DNA of 64,000 bases, from NCBI RefSeq assembly GCF_900182565.1, contig NZ_FXTI01000008.1, positions 62,001 through 126,000 of the forward strand, written 5' to 3'. Below, piece by piece: positions 49,427-59,254 of this stretch. The notes below the pieces were generated by a model. The model was not told the DNA's origin and searched no databases. It saw only the letters and a list, made by a program, of their open reading frames with translations. The stretch is from Melghirimyces algeriensis (GTDB taxonomy: Bacteria > Bacillota > Bacilli > Thermoactinomycetales > DSM-45169). The translations under genes were made by a program, and so were the position numbers. Every line of letters starts with the position of its first letter. The stretch's first letter is position 1.

Positions 49427-50197
49427 TTACGATGATCGATTCCGTTCATAGATCAGTTTTAACCCCTTTAAGGTGAGAAGGGGGTCCACTTTGTCAATGG
49501 TTCGGGTTTCTCCACAGATCAGTTCCGCCAGACCGCCGGTGGCTACAACGGTGGGTTTTTGCTTCATCTCCGCTTTCATTCGGGAGACGATCCCATCCAC
49601 CACTCCGACATATCCGTAAAACACACCGGCCTGAACGGCTTTTACGGTGTTTCGTCCCACGACACTGTCCGGTTGGACGATTTCTACCCGTGTCAGTTGC
49701 GAAGCCCGTTGATACAGCGCTTCCGTGGATACATAAATCCCCGGAGTAATTGCCCCGCCGACATAATGCCCTTTTTCATTGATAAAACAGAAGGTCGTGG
49801 CTGTTCCAAAATCCACCACAATCACCGGGGGACCATACCGATCCAATGCAGCGACAGCATTGGCGATCCGATCGGCTCCCACTTCCCTGGGATTTTCATA
49901 TTGAATGTTGAGACCTGTCTTCACTCCGGGACCCACAATGACCGGGGTCACCCGGAAGTACTTGCGAATGAGCATTTTCAGAACATGGGTAAGAGGGGGA
50001 ACGACGGAACAGATGACTACCCCGTCAATTTCTTCTAACCCGATGCCCACATGATTAAACAAACCTTTCAATCGCATTCCATACTCGTCCTCGGTGGAAT
50101 TCTTATCCGTATGAACCCGCCAGTGATACAGGAGTTCATCCCCTTTATAAATTCCGAGTACAATATGCGTGTTACCCACATCCATTGCCATTAACAT
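49427..50197 (-). CDS. coaX: Type III pantothenate kinase
   Basis: Phosphorylates pantothenate, the first step of CoA synthesis. The 256-residue ASKHA-fold enzyme shows the phosphate motif MAMDVGNTHIVLGIY, VGADRIANAVAAL, VVDFGTATTFC and GGAITPGIYVS. The type III class lacks a P-loop. Length fits the family. It is upstream of the DUF5819/HTTM pair and has its own terminator. Confidence 0.95.
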   Translation of the reverse strand: MLMAMDVGNTHIVLGIYKGDELLYHWRVHTDKNSTEDEYGMRLKGLFNHVGIGLEEIDGVVICSVVPPLTHVLKMLIRKYFRVTPVIVGPGVKTGLNIQYENPREVGADRIANAVAALDRYGPPVIVVDFGTATTFCFINEKGHYVGGAITPGIYVSTEALYQRASQLTRVEIVQPDSVVGRNTVKAVQAGVFYGYVGVVDGIVSRMKAEMKQKPTVVATGGLAELICGETRTIDKVDPLLTLKGLKLIYERNRSS

Positions 50198-50265
50198 AAT
50201 CTATCCACCTGCTTTGAGTAGACATTCATTCTCATCATAGCAATGGGGAACGCCTGATTCAAATC

Positions 50266-50315
50266 AACAAAAACGATGACCTCTGTCCGTAACCACACGA
50301 ATCGTCAGCCATCGT
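50266..50315 (-). terminator. Probable terminator of fhs
   Basis: ACGATG / CATCGT stem with a long internal region, followed on the minus strand by TTTTTG; located about 35 nt after the fhs stop. Confidence 0.5.
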
Positions 50316-50346
50316 TTCATGTAGATGTCCAGTCTGTCCGGCCGTT

Positions 50347-52050
50347 TTAAAAGAGTCCAAACACACGACCTTCCGCATCCACGTCCATTCCAAGGGCAGC
50401 CGGTTTTTTGGGCAGACCCGGCATCGTCAGCATATTCCCGGTCAGAGCAACGAGGAATCCCGCTCCAATCGAGGGACGCAATTCCCGCACCTGAATCCGA
50501 AAGTCTTCCGGACGACCCAATAATGCGGGGTCATCGGAGAGGGAATACTGGGTCTTTGCCATACAAATCGGCAAGTTACCCCATCCGTGGCTCTCCATCT
50601 CACGGATCTGTTTCTCCGCCTTGGGCGTGTAATCCACTCCCTCGGCTCCATATACGTTCTGAGCAATGGCCGAGATTTTGGAACGAATGGGTTGATCCAG
50701 ATCATACAGGTATTGCAGACGGGACTTCCCGGATTCCGCCAGGCGGACGACTTCCCAGGCGAGTGCTTCACCGCCGGCTCCTCCTTTTTCCCATACTTCC
50801 GTAAGATTAACCGAGGTGCCCCGTTCTTCACACCACTGGCGAATCCATTCCAATTCCTCTTCGGTATCTGTCGGGAACCGATTAATCGCTACCACCTTGG
50901 GCAGACCAAAGTTCTCCATCGTTTCCAAATGACGTTCCAGGTTCCCCATTCCCTGGCGCAATGCCGCAAGGTTGGGGGTTGTCAGGTCGTTTTTGGGAAC
51001 GCCTCCATGCATCTTCAATGCCCGCACCGTTGCCACAATCACGGCGACATCCGGTTTTAACTCCCCGGAACGGCTCTTGATATGAAGAAATTTCTCCGCT
51101 CCCAAATCCGCACCAAAACCAGCTTCTGTCACGGTATATTCGGAGAGTTTGAGTGCATGCCGAGTGGCGATCAGGGAGTTGCATCCATGGGCGATATTGG
51201 CAAAGGGTCCTCCATGAATAAAGGCAGGAGTATTTTCCAACGTTTGTACCAGATTGGGTTGGATGGCATCCTTTAAGAGAAGTGCTGCCGCCCCTTCCAC
51301 CCCCAGATCCGCCACGGTTACAGGGGAACCGTCAAAGCGGTAAGCGACAACAATCCGGGCAATCCGGTTTTTTAGATCCTCCAAATCGCTGGCAAGGCAT
51401 AAAATGGCCATTAACTCAGATGCAACGGTAATATCAAACCCGTCTTCCCGCGGCATTCCATGCGCCTTTCCTCCCAGACCGACCACAATATTCCGCAACG
51501 CTCGGTCATTCAGGTCCAATACCCGTTTCCAGACGATTTGCCGGGGATCAATTCCCAATTCATTTTCACGATGAATATGATTGTCAATCATCGCAGAAAT
51601 GGCATTATGTGCGGTGGTAATCGCATGAAGATCCCCGGTGAAGTGAAGGTTAATATCTTCCATGGGGAGCACTTGAGAGTATCCTCCCCCAGCGGCTCCT
51701 CCTTTCATGCCCATACTGGGCCCCAAAGAAGGTTCCCGCAGTGCAACAGCCGCCTTTTTTCCAATCCGGTTCAACGCTTGCCCAAGACCCACCGTAACCG
51801 TGGACTTCCCTTCTCCAGCCGGCGTAGGGCTAATGGCAGTAATCAGAATCAGTTTACCGTCCGTCCGGGTCTTGATCCGATCCCAGACACCGGGAGAGAT
51901 TTTGGCTTTGTATTTGCCATATAACTCCAGATCTTCTTCCTTTAACCCCAATTGAGCAGCAATCTCCTCAATCGGCAACATATTTGCCTGCTGAGCGATT
52001 TCAATATCACTGGGAACCGCCGTCTTCGTCTTGTTCAGTGCCAAAGCCAC
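50347..52050 (-). CDS. fhs: Formate-tetrahydrofolate ligase
   Basis: ATP-dependent formation of 10-formyl-THF from formate and THF for one-carbon metabolism. The 567-residue protein has the N-terminal P-loop TAISPTPAGEGKSTVTVGL, LREPSLGPSMGMKGGAAGGG, NLHFTGDLHAITTAHN, and the EAGFGADLGAEKF signature. Length is typical. It lies between ftsH and coaX, and a terminator ends each side. In Bacillus subtilis this gene is absent from the coaX-ftsH junction, so the position is a local difference. Confidence 0.96.
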   Translation of the reverse strand: MALALNKTKTAVPSDIEIAQQANMLPIEEIAAQLGLKEEDLELYGKYKAKISPGVWDRIKTRTDGKLILITAISPTPAGEGKSTVTVGLGQALNRIGKKAAVALREPSLGPSMGMKGGAAGGGYSQVLPMEDINLHFTGDLHAITTAHNAISAMIDNHIHRENELGIDPRQIVWKRVLDLNDRALRNIVVGLGGKAHGMPREDGFDITVASELMAILCLASDLEDLKNRIARIVVAYRFDGSPVTVADLGVEGAAALLLKDAIQPNLVQTLENTPAFIHGGPFANIAHGCNSLIATRHALKLSEYTVTEAGFGADLGAEKFLHIKSRSGELKPDVAVIVATVRALKMHGGVPKNDLTTPNLAALRQGMGNLERHLETMENFGLPKVVAINRFPTDTEEELEWIRQWCEERGTSVNLTEVWEKGGAGGEALAWEVVRLAESGKSRLQYLYDLDQPIRSKISAIAQNVYGAEGVDYTPKAEKQIREMESHGWGNLPICMAKTQYSLSDDPALLGRPEDFRIQVRELRPSIGAGFLVALTGNMLTMPGLPKKPAALGMDVDAEGRVFGLF

Positions 52051-52183
52051 ACGCTCCTCCCATGATTCATTCTATGGATTGTTCCTTCCACTATAGGTTG
52101 CATCCGTTGTCCAACTTTATGATAAGAAAAGCACCTCACTTGCATCCTATCATAAAATCACACTTTTTTCTCCAAAGCGCTCA

Positions 52184-52215
52184 ACAAAAAAGGATGCCAT
52201 TATGGAATGGCATCC
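52184..52215 (-). terminator. Terminator of ftsH
   Basis: GGATGCCAT / ATGGCATCC 9-bp stem with a 6-nt loop followed on the minus strand by TTTTTT. Confidence 0.92.
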
Positions 52216-52229
52216 CCTTTTCTACAGGA

Positions 52230-54194
52230 TCATCCGTTATTGTCGTCTTCACCTTTATCTTTCCCATCCGTGGCTTCCTCTTCAGAAGTCCGATCGGTAT
52301 GATGGGCTGTTTCCGTTTCTTCGTTTTCCTCTTTCCCCTGGATATTGACGGATACCTCGGAGTCTTCCTTGATCGGTTTCTCCAGCTTTCCATTCTCCAT
52401 CAACTGACGAATCTCTTGAGCATCCAGGGTTTCCTTTTTATACAACGTCTGGGCGATAAGCTCCAGTTTATCCCGTTTTTCATTCAGGATGGCTTTGGCC
52501 CGCTCATAGCACTTATTAATCATTTCCTGCATTTCTTGGTCAATCTCATAGGCAATGGCATCAGAATAATTCTGCTCATGCCCCAGATCCCTGCCGAGGA
52601 AGACCTGACCTTGACTCCGTCCAAATTGCATCGGAGCCAGCCGGTCGCTCATACCGTACTCCGTAATCATACTGCGTACAATATTGGTCGCCTTTTCAAA
52701 ATCGTTGTGTGCACCTGTGCTAATCTCACCAAAAACCACTTCTTCTGCGGCGCGACCGCCCAGCAATCCGGTCACCCGGTCCAGAAGCTCGTTTTTCGTC
52801 ATCAGGAAGCGGTCTTCCTTGGGAAGCATGACAACATAGCCACCCGCCTGTCCACGGGGAACCACGGTAATCTTATGTACCTCTTCCGCATGCTCCAGGA
52901 AGTACCCGACTACAGCGTGACCACCTTCGTGATAGATGACTGTCCGCTTCTCTTTTTCACTGACCACCCGACTCTTCTTCTCTGGACCGGCAATCACCCG
53001 GTCAATCGCTTCTTCCACTTCTGCCATGGTAACCTTTTTCTTCGAGCGTCGGGCTGCCAGAAGGGCTGCTTCATTCAAGAGATTTTCCAGGTCTGCCCCG
53101 GTAAATCCTGTGGTTCGCTGAGCGATCGTTTTGAGCCGAACATCACCGGCCAAGGGTTTGTTCCGGGCATGCACCTTCAGTACTTCTTCCCGACCCTTGA
53201 CATCGGGACGGTTCACAGTAATCTGCCGATCAAACCGACCTGGACGCAACAGAGCAGGGTCCAGAATATCCGGACGGTTGGTTGCTGCCATGATAATAAT
53301 TCCTTCATTTGCCCCAAAGCCGTCCATCTCAACCAACAATTGGTTCAATGTCTGTTCCCGTTCGTCGTGTCCACCGCCCAAACCGGCACCCCGCTGACGA
53401 CCCACCGCGTCAATCTCATCAATGAAGATGATGCAGGGAGCATTTTTCTTGGCTTGCTCAAACAGGTCGCGAACACGGGAAGCCCCGACTCCGACAAACA
53501 TTTCCACAAAATCGGAGCCACTGATACTGAAAAAGGGTACACCGGCTTCACCAGCCACTGCCCGTGCCAGAAGGGTTTTACCGGTACCGGGTGGTCCAAC
53601 GAGCAGTACACCTTTGGGAATGCGGGCGCCAACGGTGGAGAATTTCCGGGGGTCTTTCAGGAAATCAACCACTTCAACAAGTTCTTCCTTTTCTTCATCG
53701 GCTCCCGCTACATCGTTAAAGTTTACCTTTTTCTTTTCCTCGTTGTACATTTTGGCCTTGCTCTTGCCAAAATTCATGACCCGGTTTCCGCCGCCTTGCG
53801 CCTGATTGAGCAAGACGAAAAAGAGGAGAAGGATGATGACAAAGGGTACAATCGATGTCAGCAGGGTAATCCAGAAGGAATCACCCTTCGCTTTCTCGTA
53901 GTTTGTCTTTACACCTGCTTTTTCAAGATCCTTAACAAGTGTACTGCCTTCACCATAAGGTCCACTGGTGGTAAAGGTCTTGTCCGTCCCCTTGTACTTT
54001 CCTTCGATATAGTACGTATTTCCTTCCGGGCGAACAGTTACTTTTTCAATCTTTCCTTGTTCCATCTTTTGCTGGAACTCGGTATATGAAATCGCTTCCG
54101 TCTCCGTTCCGGGATTCATTAATACATTGCCGATCCCGAATGCGACAAGGATGAGTATTATATACAATCCGGCATTCCGGAAGATGCTTTTCAT
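52230..54194 (-). CDS. ftsH: FtsH, membrane AAA+ zinc protease
   Basis: ATP-dependent protease that degrades membrane and soluble regulators. The 654-residue protein has an N-terminal helix, an extracytoplasmic domain, a second helix (~105-125), and an AAA+ domain with Walker A GPPGTGKTLLARAV and Walker B CIIFIDEIDAVGRQRG. The SRH region is followed by the zinc motif HEGGHAVVGYFL. The C-terminal tail (EEENEETETAHH region) is acidic and variable. Ribosome site GAGGAGG. Follows hpt as in Bacillus. Confidence 0.97.
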   Translation of the reverse strand: MKSIFRNAGLYIILILVAFGIGNVLMNPGTETEAISYTEFQQKMEQGKIEKVTVRPEGNTYYIEGKYKGTDKTFTTSGPYGEGSTLVKDLEKAGVKTNYEKAKGDSFWITLLTSIVPFVIILLLFFVLLNQAQGGGNRVMNFGKSKAKMYNEEKKKVNFNDVAGADEEKEELVEVVDFLKDPRKFSTVGARIPKGVLLVGPPGTGKTLLARAVAGEAGVPFFSISGSDFVEMFVGVGASRVRDLFEQAKKNAPCIIFIDEIDAVGRQRGAGLGGGHDEREQTLNQLLVEMDGFGANEGIIIMAATNRPDILDPALLRPGRFDRQITVNRPDVKGREEVLKVHARNKPLAGDVRLKTIAQRTTGFTGADLENLLNEAALLAARRSKKKVTMAEVEEAIDRVIAGPEKKSRVVSEKEKRTVIYHEGGHAVVGYFLEHAEEVHKITVVPRGQAGGYVVMLPKEDRFLMTKNELLDRVTGLLGGRAAEEVVFGEISTGAHNDFEKATNIVRSMITEYGMSDRLAPMQFGRSQGQVFLGRDLGHEQNYSDAIAYEIDQEMQEMINKCYERAKAILNEKRDKLELIAQTLYKKETLDAQEIRQLMENGKLEKPIKEDSEVSVNIQGKEENEETETAHHTDRTSEEEATDGKDKGEDDNNG

Positions 54195-54256
54195 CCTTGA
54201 CCTCCTCTCAAAAATCCACTTTCATCATTTTACCACAGGCGAATGCAGGTAACAAC

Positions 54257-54802
54257 TTATGGATCTTCTCTGTATATTTCTTCTTTCAAAACACCGATAT
54301 AAGGCAGGTTGCGATATTTTTCCGCATAGTCCAGTCCGTATCCGACCACAAATTCGTCAGGAACCTCAAAACCACAATAGTCCGGCTTTAAACCTGTGGT
54401 GCGCCGTCCAGGCTTATCCAACAGTGTAACCACCCGGACGGACGCTGCATTCCTGCGACGCAAAAGATCCAGAAGGTAGCTAAGGGTTAAACCGCTGTCA
54501 ATGATGTCTTCGACGACAATCACATGGCGCCCTTCCACACTGGTATCCAGATCCTTGATAATGCGAACCACACCGGAGGATTCCGTCGATGTCCCATAAC
54601 TGGAAACAGCCATATAGTCCATTTCCACATGGGTTTGGATCGCCCGGACCAGGTCACTCATAAACGGGGCAGCGCCCTTTAACACACAGATACACAAAGG
54701 ATGCAGATCTTGGTAGTCCTTTGTCAACTGTTCTCCCAGATCTTTCACTTTTCTTTGAATATCAGACTCGGACAGCAACACTTCTCGGATGTCTTCGTGC
54801 AT
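54257..54802 (-). CDS. hpt: Hypoxanthine phosphoribosyltransferase
   Basis: Purine salvage: converts hypoxanthine or guanine to the nucleotide using PRPP. The 181-residue protein has the PRPP-binding motif VIVVEDIIDSGLTLSYLL, an N-terminal flexible region and FEVPDEFVVGYGLDYAEKYR. Ribosome site AGGAGGG. It lies 22 nt after tilS, the Bacillus order tilS-hpt-ftsH. Confidence 0.96.
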   Translation of the reverse strand: MHEDIREVLLSESDIQRKVKDLGEQLTKDYQDLHPLCICVLKGAAPFMSDLVRAIQTHVEMDYMAVSSYGTSTESSGVVRIIKDLDTSVEGRHVIVVEDIIDSGLTLSYLLDLLRRRNAASVRVVTLLDKPGRRTTGLKPDYCGFEVPDEFVVGYGLDYAEKYRNLPYIGVLKEEIYREDP

Positions 54803-54824
54803 GGTACCCTCCTGAAAAAACAGA

Positions 54825-56282
54825 TTATGTATTCTTTGGCGAAGGCTCCCCTGTCACTCTCCCACGCTCTTGCATCTCTTTGTCCCACTTCCATTCCAGA
54901 TACAAAAACCGACGCGTCTGATCCGTCACCCCGGCAATGTCTGACCGACATACCCCTGGAATCCAGATCACTTGCTCCCCGGATAACACCAGAGGAATTC
55001 CTGCACGCAAACGCCGGGGGATTTTGGCATCAATCAGTACATCCTTTACCTTTTTGCTCCCTCCAAGACCCAGGGGAGTGATTCGTTCACCCGGTTTTCT
55101 GGAGCGTGCCACAAGGGGCAAATCCAGCCGGTCACAATCAAAGACCGCCCGGTGGTCAGCGGGATCCAGAGACATCCGATCATCCACCCAGACCCGAATC
55201 CACCCAACTGGGAAAGAAACGTTTCCGGGAATGGGGAGAATCACCGGAGCGCAGTGTGTGTTTTCCGTTGACTCCATTGTATCAGAGAGCTTCACAATCC
55301 GAAGTTTCCAGTACTCCCGCTCCGCCCGGTATCCTCCGAACAGCGGGACCTGAGCCGAAGGGTCCGCTTGTGTCGCCAGGTTCAGGATTCTTTCCACACT
55401 ATTTAAGGTAATCTCTTCATGATCCTCATCGCAAACAAGATAATTTAATATTAGTTTAATCATTCTTCTTTGTAAAGCGATGTCCCGTTTCAACAGAGAG
55501 GAAACATCCAATACCATCTCCCGCTCATTGCGGTGGATAAGGGTTGCTTCCAATTCCTTTTCCACCATTTTCATCCAAAAATGTTCTTCATCTTGGACGA
55601 TTTGGGACAGTTGAAACAGTCTATGTTGAACACGGGGATTATACGCTTTCAGTTGTGGAATCAAATCCAACCGAATACGGTTGCGGGTGTATCGCCGGTC
55701 ACGATTGCTCCGGTCTTGTCGAGGGGTCAAACCTTGCATTTTGCAATAATCTTCCACCTCAGTACGCCAGATTTCCCAAAGGGGGCGGATCAGCCGAAGG
55801 CCCTTCCATTCCCGGCAGATTGGAATTCCTGCCAATCCGGAGGGACCTGTCCCCCGAATCAGCCGCATCAATACCGTTTCCACTTGGTCATCTGCATGAT
55901 GCGCAAGAGCCAGATGATTGGCTCCAAACTGGGAGGCAACACGGTGAAACGCCTGATAGCGAAGGGTTCGAGCCAACGCCTGAAGGTTTCCTTTGTCTTC
56001 TGAATGCATGGCTTTTACATCCATGGATACCACATGGCAGGGGATCTTCCAATCTTGACAGCATGTTTGAACATACTCCGCATCCGCATCACTTTCTTCT
56101 CCCCGCAACTGGTGGTTGACATGAACCGCGGATAAATCCAAGCGATAGGTTGTGGAAAGTGATGTTAACGCATGAAGGAGGGCAATTGAGTCAGGACCGC
56201 CGGAAACAGCCACCGTTACTTTCTCTCCCCCCGAAAGCAACTGATGTTTCTCAATGGTTTGTTTCACACGTTCCAGCATCAT
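54825..56282 (-). CDS. tilS: tRNA(Ile)-lysidine synthetase
   Basis: Converts C34 of the minor tRNA-Ile(CAU) to lysidine. The 485-residue protein has the PP-loop VAVSGGPDSIALLHAL, HVNHQLRGEESDADAEYV, a TilS substrate domain (~220-290) and the C-terminal tRNA-binding domain (RSRKPGERITPLGLGGSKKVKDVLID). The frame opens at 56378; the ATG at 56282 (MMLERVKQTIEKH) has ACAGGAGGG and follows a promoter. Confidence 0.95.
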   Translation of the reverse strand: MMLERVKQTIEKHQLLSGGEKVTVAVSGGPDSIALLHALTSLSTTYRLDLSAVHVNHQLRGEESDADAEYVQTCCQDWKIPCHVVSMDVKAMHSEDKGNLQALARTLRYQAFHRVASQFGANHLALAHHADDQVETVLMRLIRGTGPSGLAGIPICREWKGLRLIRPLWEIWRTEVEDYCKMQGLTPRQDRSNRDRRYTRNRIRLDLIPQLKAYNPRVQHRLFQLSQIVQDEEHFWMKMVEKELEATLIHRNEREMVLDVSSLLKRDIALQRRMIKLILNYLVCDEDHEEITLNSVERILNLATQADPSAQVPLFGGYRAEREYWKLRIVKLSDTMESTENTHCAPVILPIPGNVSFPVGWIRVWVDDRMSLDPADHRAVFDCDRLDLPLVARSRKPGERITPLGLGGSKKVKDVLIDAKIPRRLRAGIPLVLSGEQVIWIPGVCRSDIAGVTDQTRRFLYLEWKWDKEMQERGRVTGEPSPKNT

Positions 56283-56323
56283 AGCCCTCCTGTCCACAGT
56301 ATCCCTCAAGCAGAAAATCCGGG

Positions 56324-56349
56324 GAAGGCTCTCCCCCGGTGATTCACTC
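56324..56349 (-). terminator. Stem-loop between spoIIE and tilS
   Basis: CCGGGG / CCCCGG stem followed by ATTTTC on the minus strand. It lies downstream of the tilS promoter, so besides ending spoIIE transcripts it could attenuate tilS. Confidence 0.55.
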
Positions 56350-56401
56350 CGTCTCTGGCAAAAACGTGTCTCAGCCATTGATTGCAGTAAATCTTAGAGT
56401 C

Positions 56402-56430
56402 ATTGTAGCGATTTTCCACACTGGAATCAA
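56402..56430 (-). promoter_or_regulatory. Promoter of tilS-hpt-ftsH
   Basis: Minus strand: -35 TTGATT (56425-56430), 17-nt spacer, -10 TACAAT (56402-56407), located after the spoIIE stop. Confidence 0.75.
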
Positions 56431-56457
56431 TTTGAATCACGCCATAAACCACAACCG

Positions 56458-58929
56458 TCACAAACCCGCCACATGATTTCGTTCCAGCCGGGAAATTCCA
56501 GGAAACCGAATGGTGGACCATTCCGGGACATATTCTTCTACCCTGGCAACCACCACCGTCATATCATCGTTAATTTCCCCATCGTGATGCCGAATCACCC
56601 GTTCCAACAAACAATCGGCAAATCCCTGAGGATCTTTGGTAGCAATCTCTCCGATCATCCGTTTCATACACGCTTCCTTGTTGTTGGCATGGCGGGGGGC
56701 ATCAAATATTCCATCCGTTACCATCACAACCAGATCCCCCGGTTGAAGCTGGAAATCGACCGACTCAATATCAATATCCCGTAAAATTCCGAGAGGGGGA
56801 TTGCCGGCAGAAATCATCATCACTTCATCTCCACGCTTGACAAACCCCGGTGTTGAGCCGATTTTCATAAACCGGGATTGAGCGGAATTCAAGTCGATAA
56901 TGGCCAAGTCAATGGTGGCAAACATCTCATCTGTCGAGCGCAGACTGAGGATGGAGTTAACCGTTTCCACCGCTTTTTCCTCATGAATTCCGGATTGAAG
57001 CAGTCGTTTCAGCAAATGCAATGCAGCGCTGGATTCCTGCTGGGCTCTGGCTCCGTTTCCCATTCCATCACTGATTGCCACAGCATATTTCCCCGTTCCC
57101 ACGTTCATATAGCAGTAACTGTCCCCGGACAACCAGTGTCCACCTTTCGCCGCACCCGCTGATCCCGTTTTCACTTCAAAGCGTTGGGCGGAACCGAGTG
57201 TCACCATTGCACCATCCAAACGTCCTTGCACCACTTTTCGTTGGACAGTGATCGGTTCTCCTAGGATTTCCGTCAACAGGGGAGCGACCAGTTTGCGGCA
57301 TTCATCCAACGCGTCACTGTGTGGCATTGATACTTCAATCTCCACTTTCCCCTCCTCCAAATTAATCACTTCCACCTGCTGAATGGACAGACCCAAATCC
57401 TCCAATGCCAGATGGATCTGTTCTTCCTGGGCAGCCATCACCTGTGTTTCATTCTTGATCTCTTTCGCAAGTTCCTCCATCACCTGGGAAACTCCATCCA
57501 ATTGCTCGGAAACCAAGTGACGCGTCTTTTTCAATCGCTCTCTCCAGATCATATCCTGCTCATACGATTTGTATCCTTCCCGGATCATTTGAAACACTTT
57601 TTCTGATTTCACACAATGTTGTGACCAAGACCGCGGAACAGAAAGCGGCTTGTCCCCCTCATTCATCTCTACCAGCGCCATCAAATCCGTCATCCCGTTA
57701 TAGGTGGAAACAACGTTTTTTTCCCAGCATTGCCGATACAGGTGACAGGATCGGCAAGACTGTTCCATCACTCCATCAATGAATCGATTCATGTAATGTT
57801 CATCCCGCTGTTGATTTCGAGTAGCATCCTCACGAAAACTGTTTGCCATTTCCGTAAACAGCTCGGTGAATTGTTCCACCTTGGCTGCCGTCACATCCCG
57901 CAACCGGCGAATATACTCCTGGTGCGCTGACTCATTCTCCGCTGTACCGGGAATAAACCGGGAAATCACCTTGAATAACCCACCCGGAGTAAGCAAAAAT
58001 AACAGGATCGCCATCACAGACTCCTGAAGAGAAATCCATATTTCCGTCGCCCCTTGACCGTACAGGGACAGAATGGAACTGCCCAGCACAAACCCAATCG
58101 CCACTCCCCATTTTCGGGCTTCTTTAAACAATCCTGCCAACAATCCCGCAAACGCCAACAGACTGGTCTGGATCATCGCCTGGGGCTCAGCCATGCTCAG
58201 GACCATTCCGGTTACAACCCCTACCGAAGCGCCTAACATCCCCCCTCCAACAAGGGCCAAAATCAGAATCAAATAGCGGGAGACCACATGTACCAGTGAC
58301 ATTTCTCCGATGGACCATCCGAACGTCCCGGTCACCACCGAACCAGCAAGGATGACCAGGCAGAGAATCTCCTCATGGCGCAGTGTATATCTTTGGCGCC
58401 GCACGGTAAACAGCGGGACAGACTGAACGAAAATAAAGGTCAGAATAAAGCTTAATAACACATCCACTCCAGCCATCATCGCAGAATAGGTGGTCCAGCC
58501 TTCCAGATAAAGGCGAAACAGGTGGGCCCCGGAGGCGGCAATGAGGACGATAAACGGAGAAAAATTGAGATGACCTTTGCCTCCCAAATGAAAAAGCTTT
58601 TGAACCACCAGCAACCATACCAGTAGGCCGGAAATCCATGCAGCATGCGTGATGGTCAGTGTGGAAGCACCCAAAATCAACGCGATCATGGCCAAGGGCC
58701 ACTGCCTTTTGCAAAGATGAAATACCACCCCCATATAAGCAACCGCAAACGGGGAGATGACATCCAGGATCATAGCCCGTCCAAGCAAAAATCCCATCAC
58801 CATCACCGGCAGATTCCATGTTGTCAAAAGCCGGTTTTTCCAATGACGCCAATCCCTTTGCCCTTCCGTCCATCTTTGAAATAAACGGGGAAAATAGGTC
58901 CCTATATCTGTCAACCAAGTGGATCGCAT
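56458..58929 (-). CDS. spoIIE: SpoIIE, sporulation PP2C phosphatase
   Basis: SpoIIE dephosphorylates SpoIIAA at the asymmetric septum and thereby activates sigma-F in the forespore. The 823-residue protein has about ten N-terminal helices (~45-330), a central FtsZ-interacting/oligomerisation region (~330-590) with CRSCHLYRQCWEKN, and a C-terminal PP2C domain. The latter has ISDGMGNGARAQQES, VMVTDGIFDAPRH and NDDMTVVVARV, with the metal-binding aspartates present. Ribosome site AGAGAGGTG. Confirms a spore former. Confidence 0.96.
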   Translation of the reverse strand: MRSTWLTDIGTYFPRLFQRWTEGQRDWRHWKNRLLTTWNLPVMVMGFLLGRAMILDVISPFAVAYMGVVFHLCKRQWPLAMIALILGASTLTITHAAWISGLLVWLLVVQKLFHLGGKGHLNFSPFIVLIAASGAHLFRLYLEGWTTYSAMMAGVDVLLSFILTFIFVQSVPLFTVRRQRYTLRHEEILCLVILAGSVVTGTFGWSIGEMSLVHVVSRYLILILALVGGGMLGASVGVVTGMVLSMAEPQAMIQTSLLAFAGLLAGLFKEARKWGVAIGFVLGSSILSLYGQGATEIWISLQESVMAILLFLLTPGGLFKVISRFIPGTAENESAHQEYIRRLRDVTAAKVEQFTELFTEMANSFREDATRNQQRDEHYMNRFIDGVMEQSCRSCHLYRQCWEKNVVSTYNGMTDLMALVEMNEGDKPLSVPRSWSQHCVKSEKVFQMIREGYKSYEQDMIWRERLKKTRHLVSEQLDGVSQVMEELAKEIKNETQVMAAQEEQIHLALEDLGLSIQQVEVINLEEGKVEIEVSMPHSDALDECRKLVAPLLTEILGEPITVQRKVVQGRLDGAMVTLGSAQRFEVKTGSAGAAKGGHWLSGDSYCYMNVGTGKYAVAISDGMGNGARAQQESSAALHLLKRLLQSGIHEEKAVETVNSILSLRSTDEMFATIDLAIIDLNSAQSRFMKIGSTPGFVKRGDEVMMISAGNPPLGILRDIDIESVDFQLQPGDLVVMVTDGIFDAPRHANNKEACMKRMIGEIATKDPQGFADCLLERVIRHHDGEINDDMTVVVARVEEYVPEWSTIRFPGISRLERNHVAGL

Positions 58930-58997
58930 CGAAAATCACCTCTCTGTAGGTTTCCGGGCTGTGGGCTCGTCCCGGCATCTCAGACATCTCAGAGTTC

Positions 58998-59030
58998 ATT
59001 ATAGAGGGCTTGGCCAAGAAAGTTTGTCAT
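58998..59030 (-). promoter_or_regulatory. spoIIE promoter with 21-bp spacing
   Basis: Minus strand: -10 TATAAT (58998-59003) and a -35-like ATGACA (59025-59030) 21 nt apart. Overlong spacing is known for Spo0A-activated sigma-A promoters of spoIIG and spoIIE. Confidence 0.65.
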
Positions 59031-59222
59031 AATTGCTGAATCCAACAAAAATTTTTCCGACATTTTTTCGTTTGCAAAAAAAGCGAAAACAGTTAGTATG
59101 AAAAAAAGAAATTAAGGCGATGAATCGGGGATCATACGTTCTCCTTTCACTGTCGAAACATCGTGCCTTCATCCTGGCTTTTTCTGTCGATTTCCCCCGT
59201 TTTCCGGATTCTCTCGACAAAA
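59023..59222 (-). promoter_or_regulatory. Cluster of Spo0A-box-like sites upstream of spoIIE
   Basis: Compared with TTTGTCGAA/TGNCGAA: exact TGTCGAA at 59151-59157 (plus), TGTCGAT at 59185-59191 (plus), TTTTGTCGA at 59214-59222 (minus), TGTCGGAA at 59055-59062 (minus), and TTTGTCATA overlapping the -35 at 59023-59031 (plus). Confidence 0.5.
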
Positions 59223-59254
59223 CTGTTAAAAATCAGTCATTGCCTGACGCCGGG

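Noticed and set aside
51984..54089. 701-codon plus-strand frame opposite ftsH
   Set aside because: Antisense shadow of ftsH; no ribosome site and His/Phe-rich composition typical of complementary frames.
56306..56521. 71-codon minus-strand frame between spoIIE and tilS
   Set aside because: It overlaps the spoIIE end, the tilS promoter and the terminator hairpin, and has no ribosome site.
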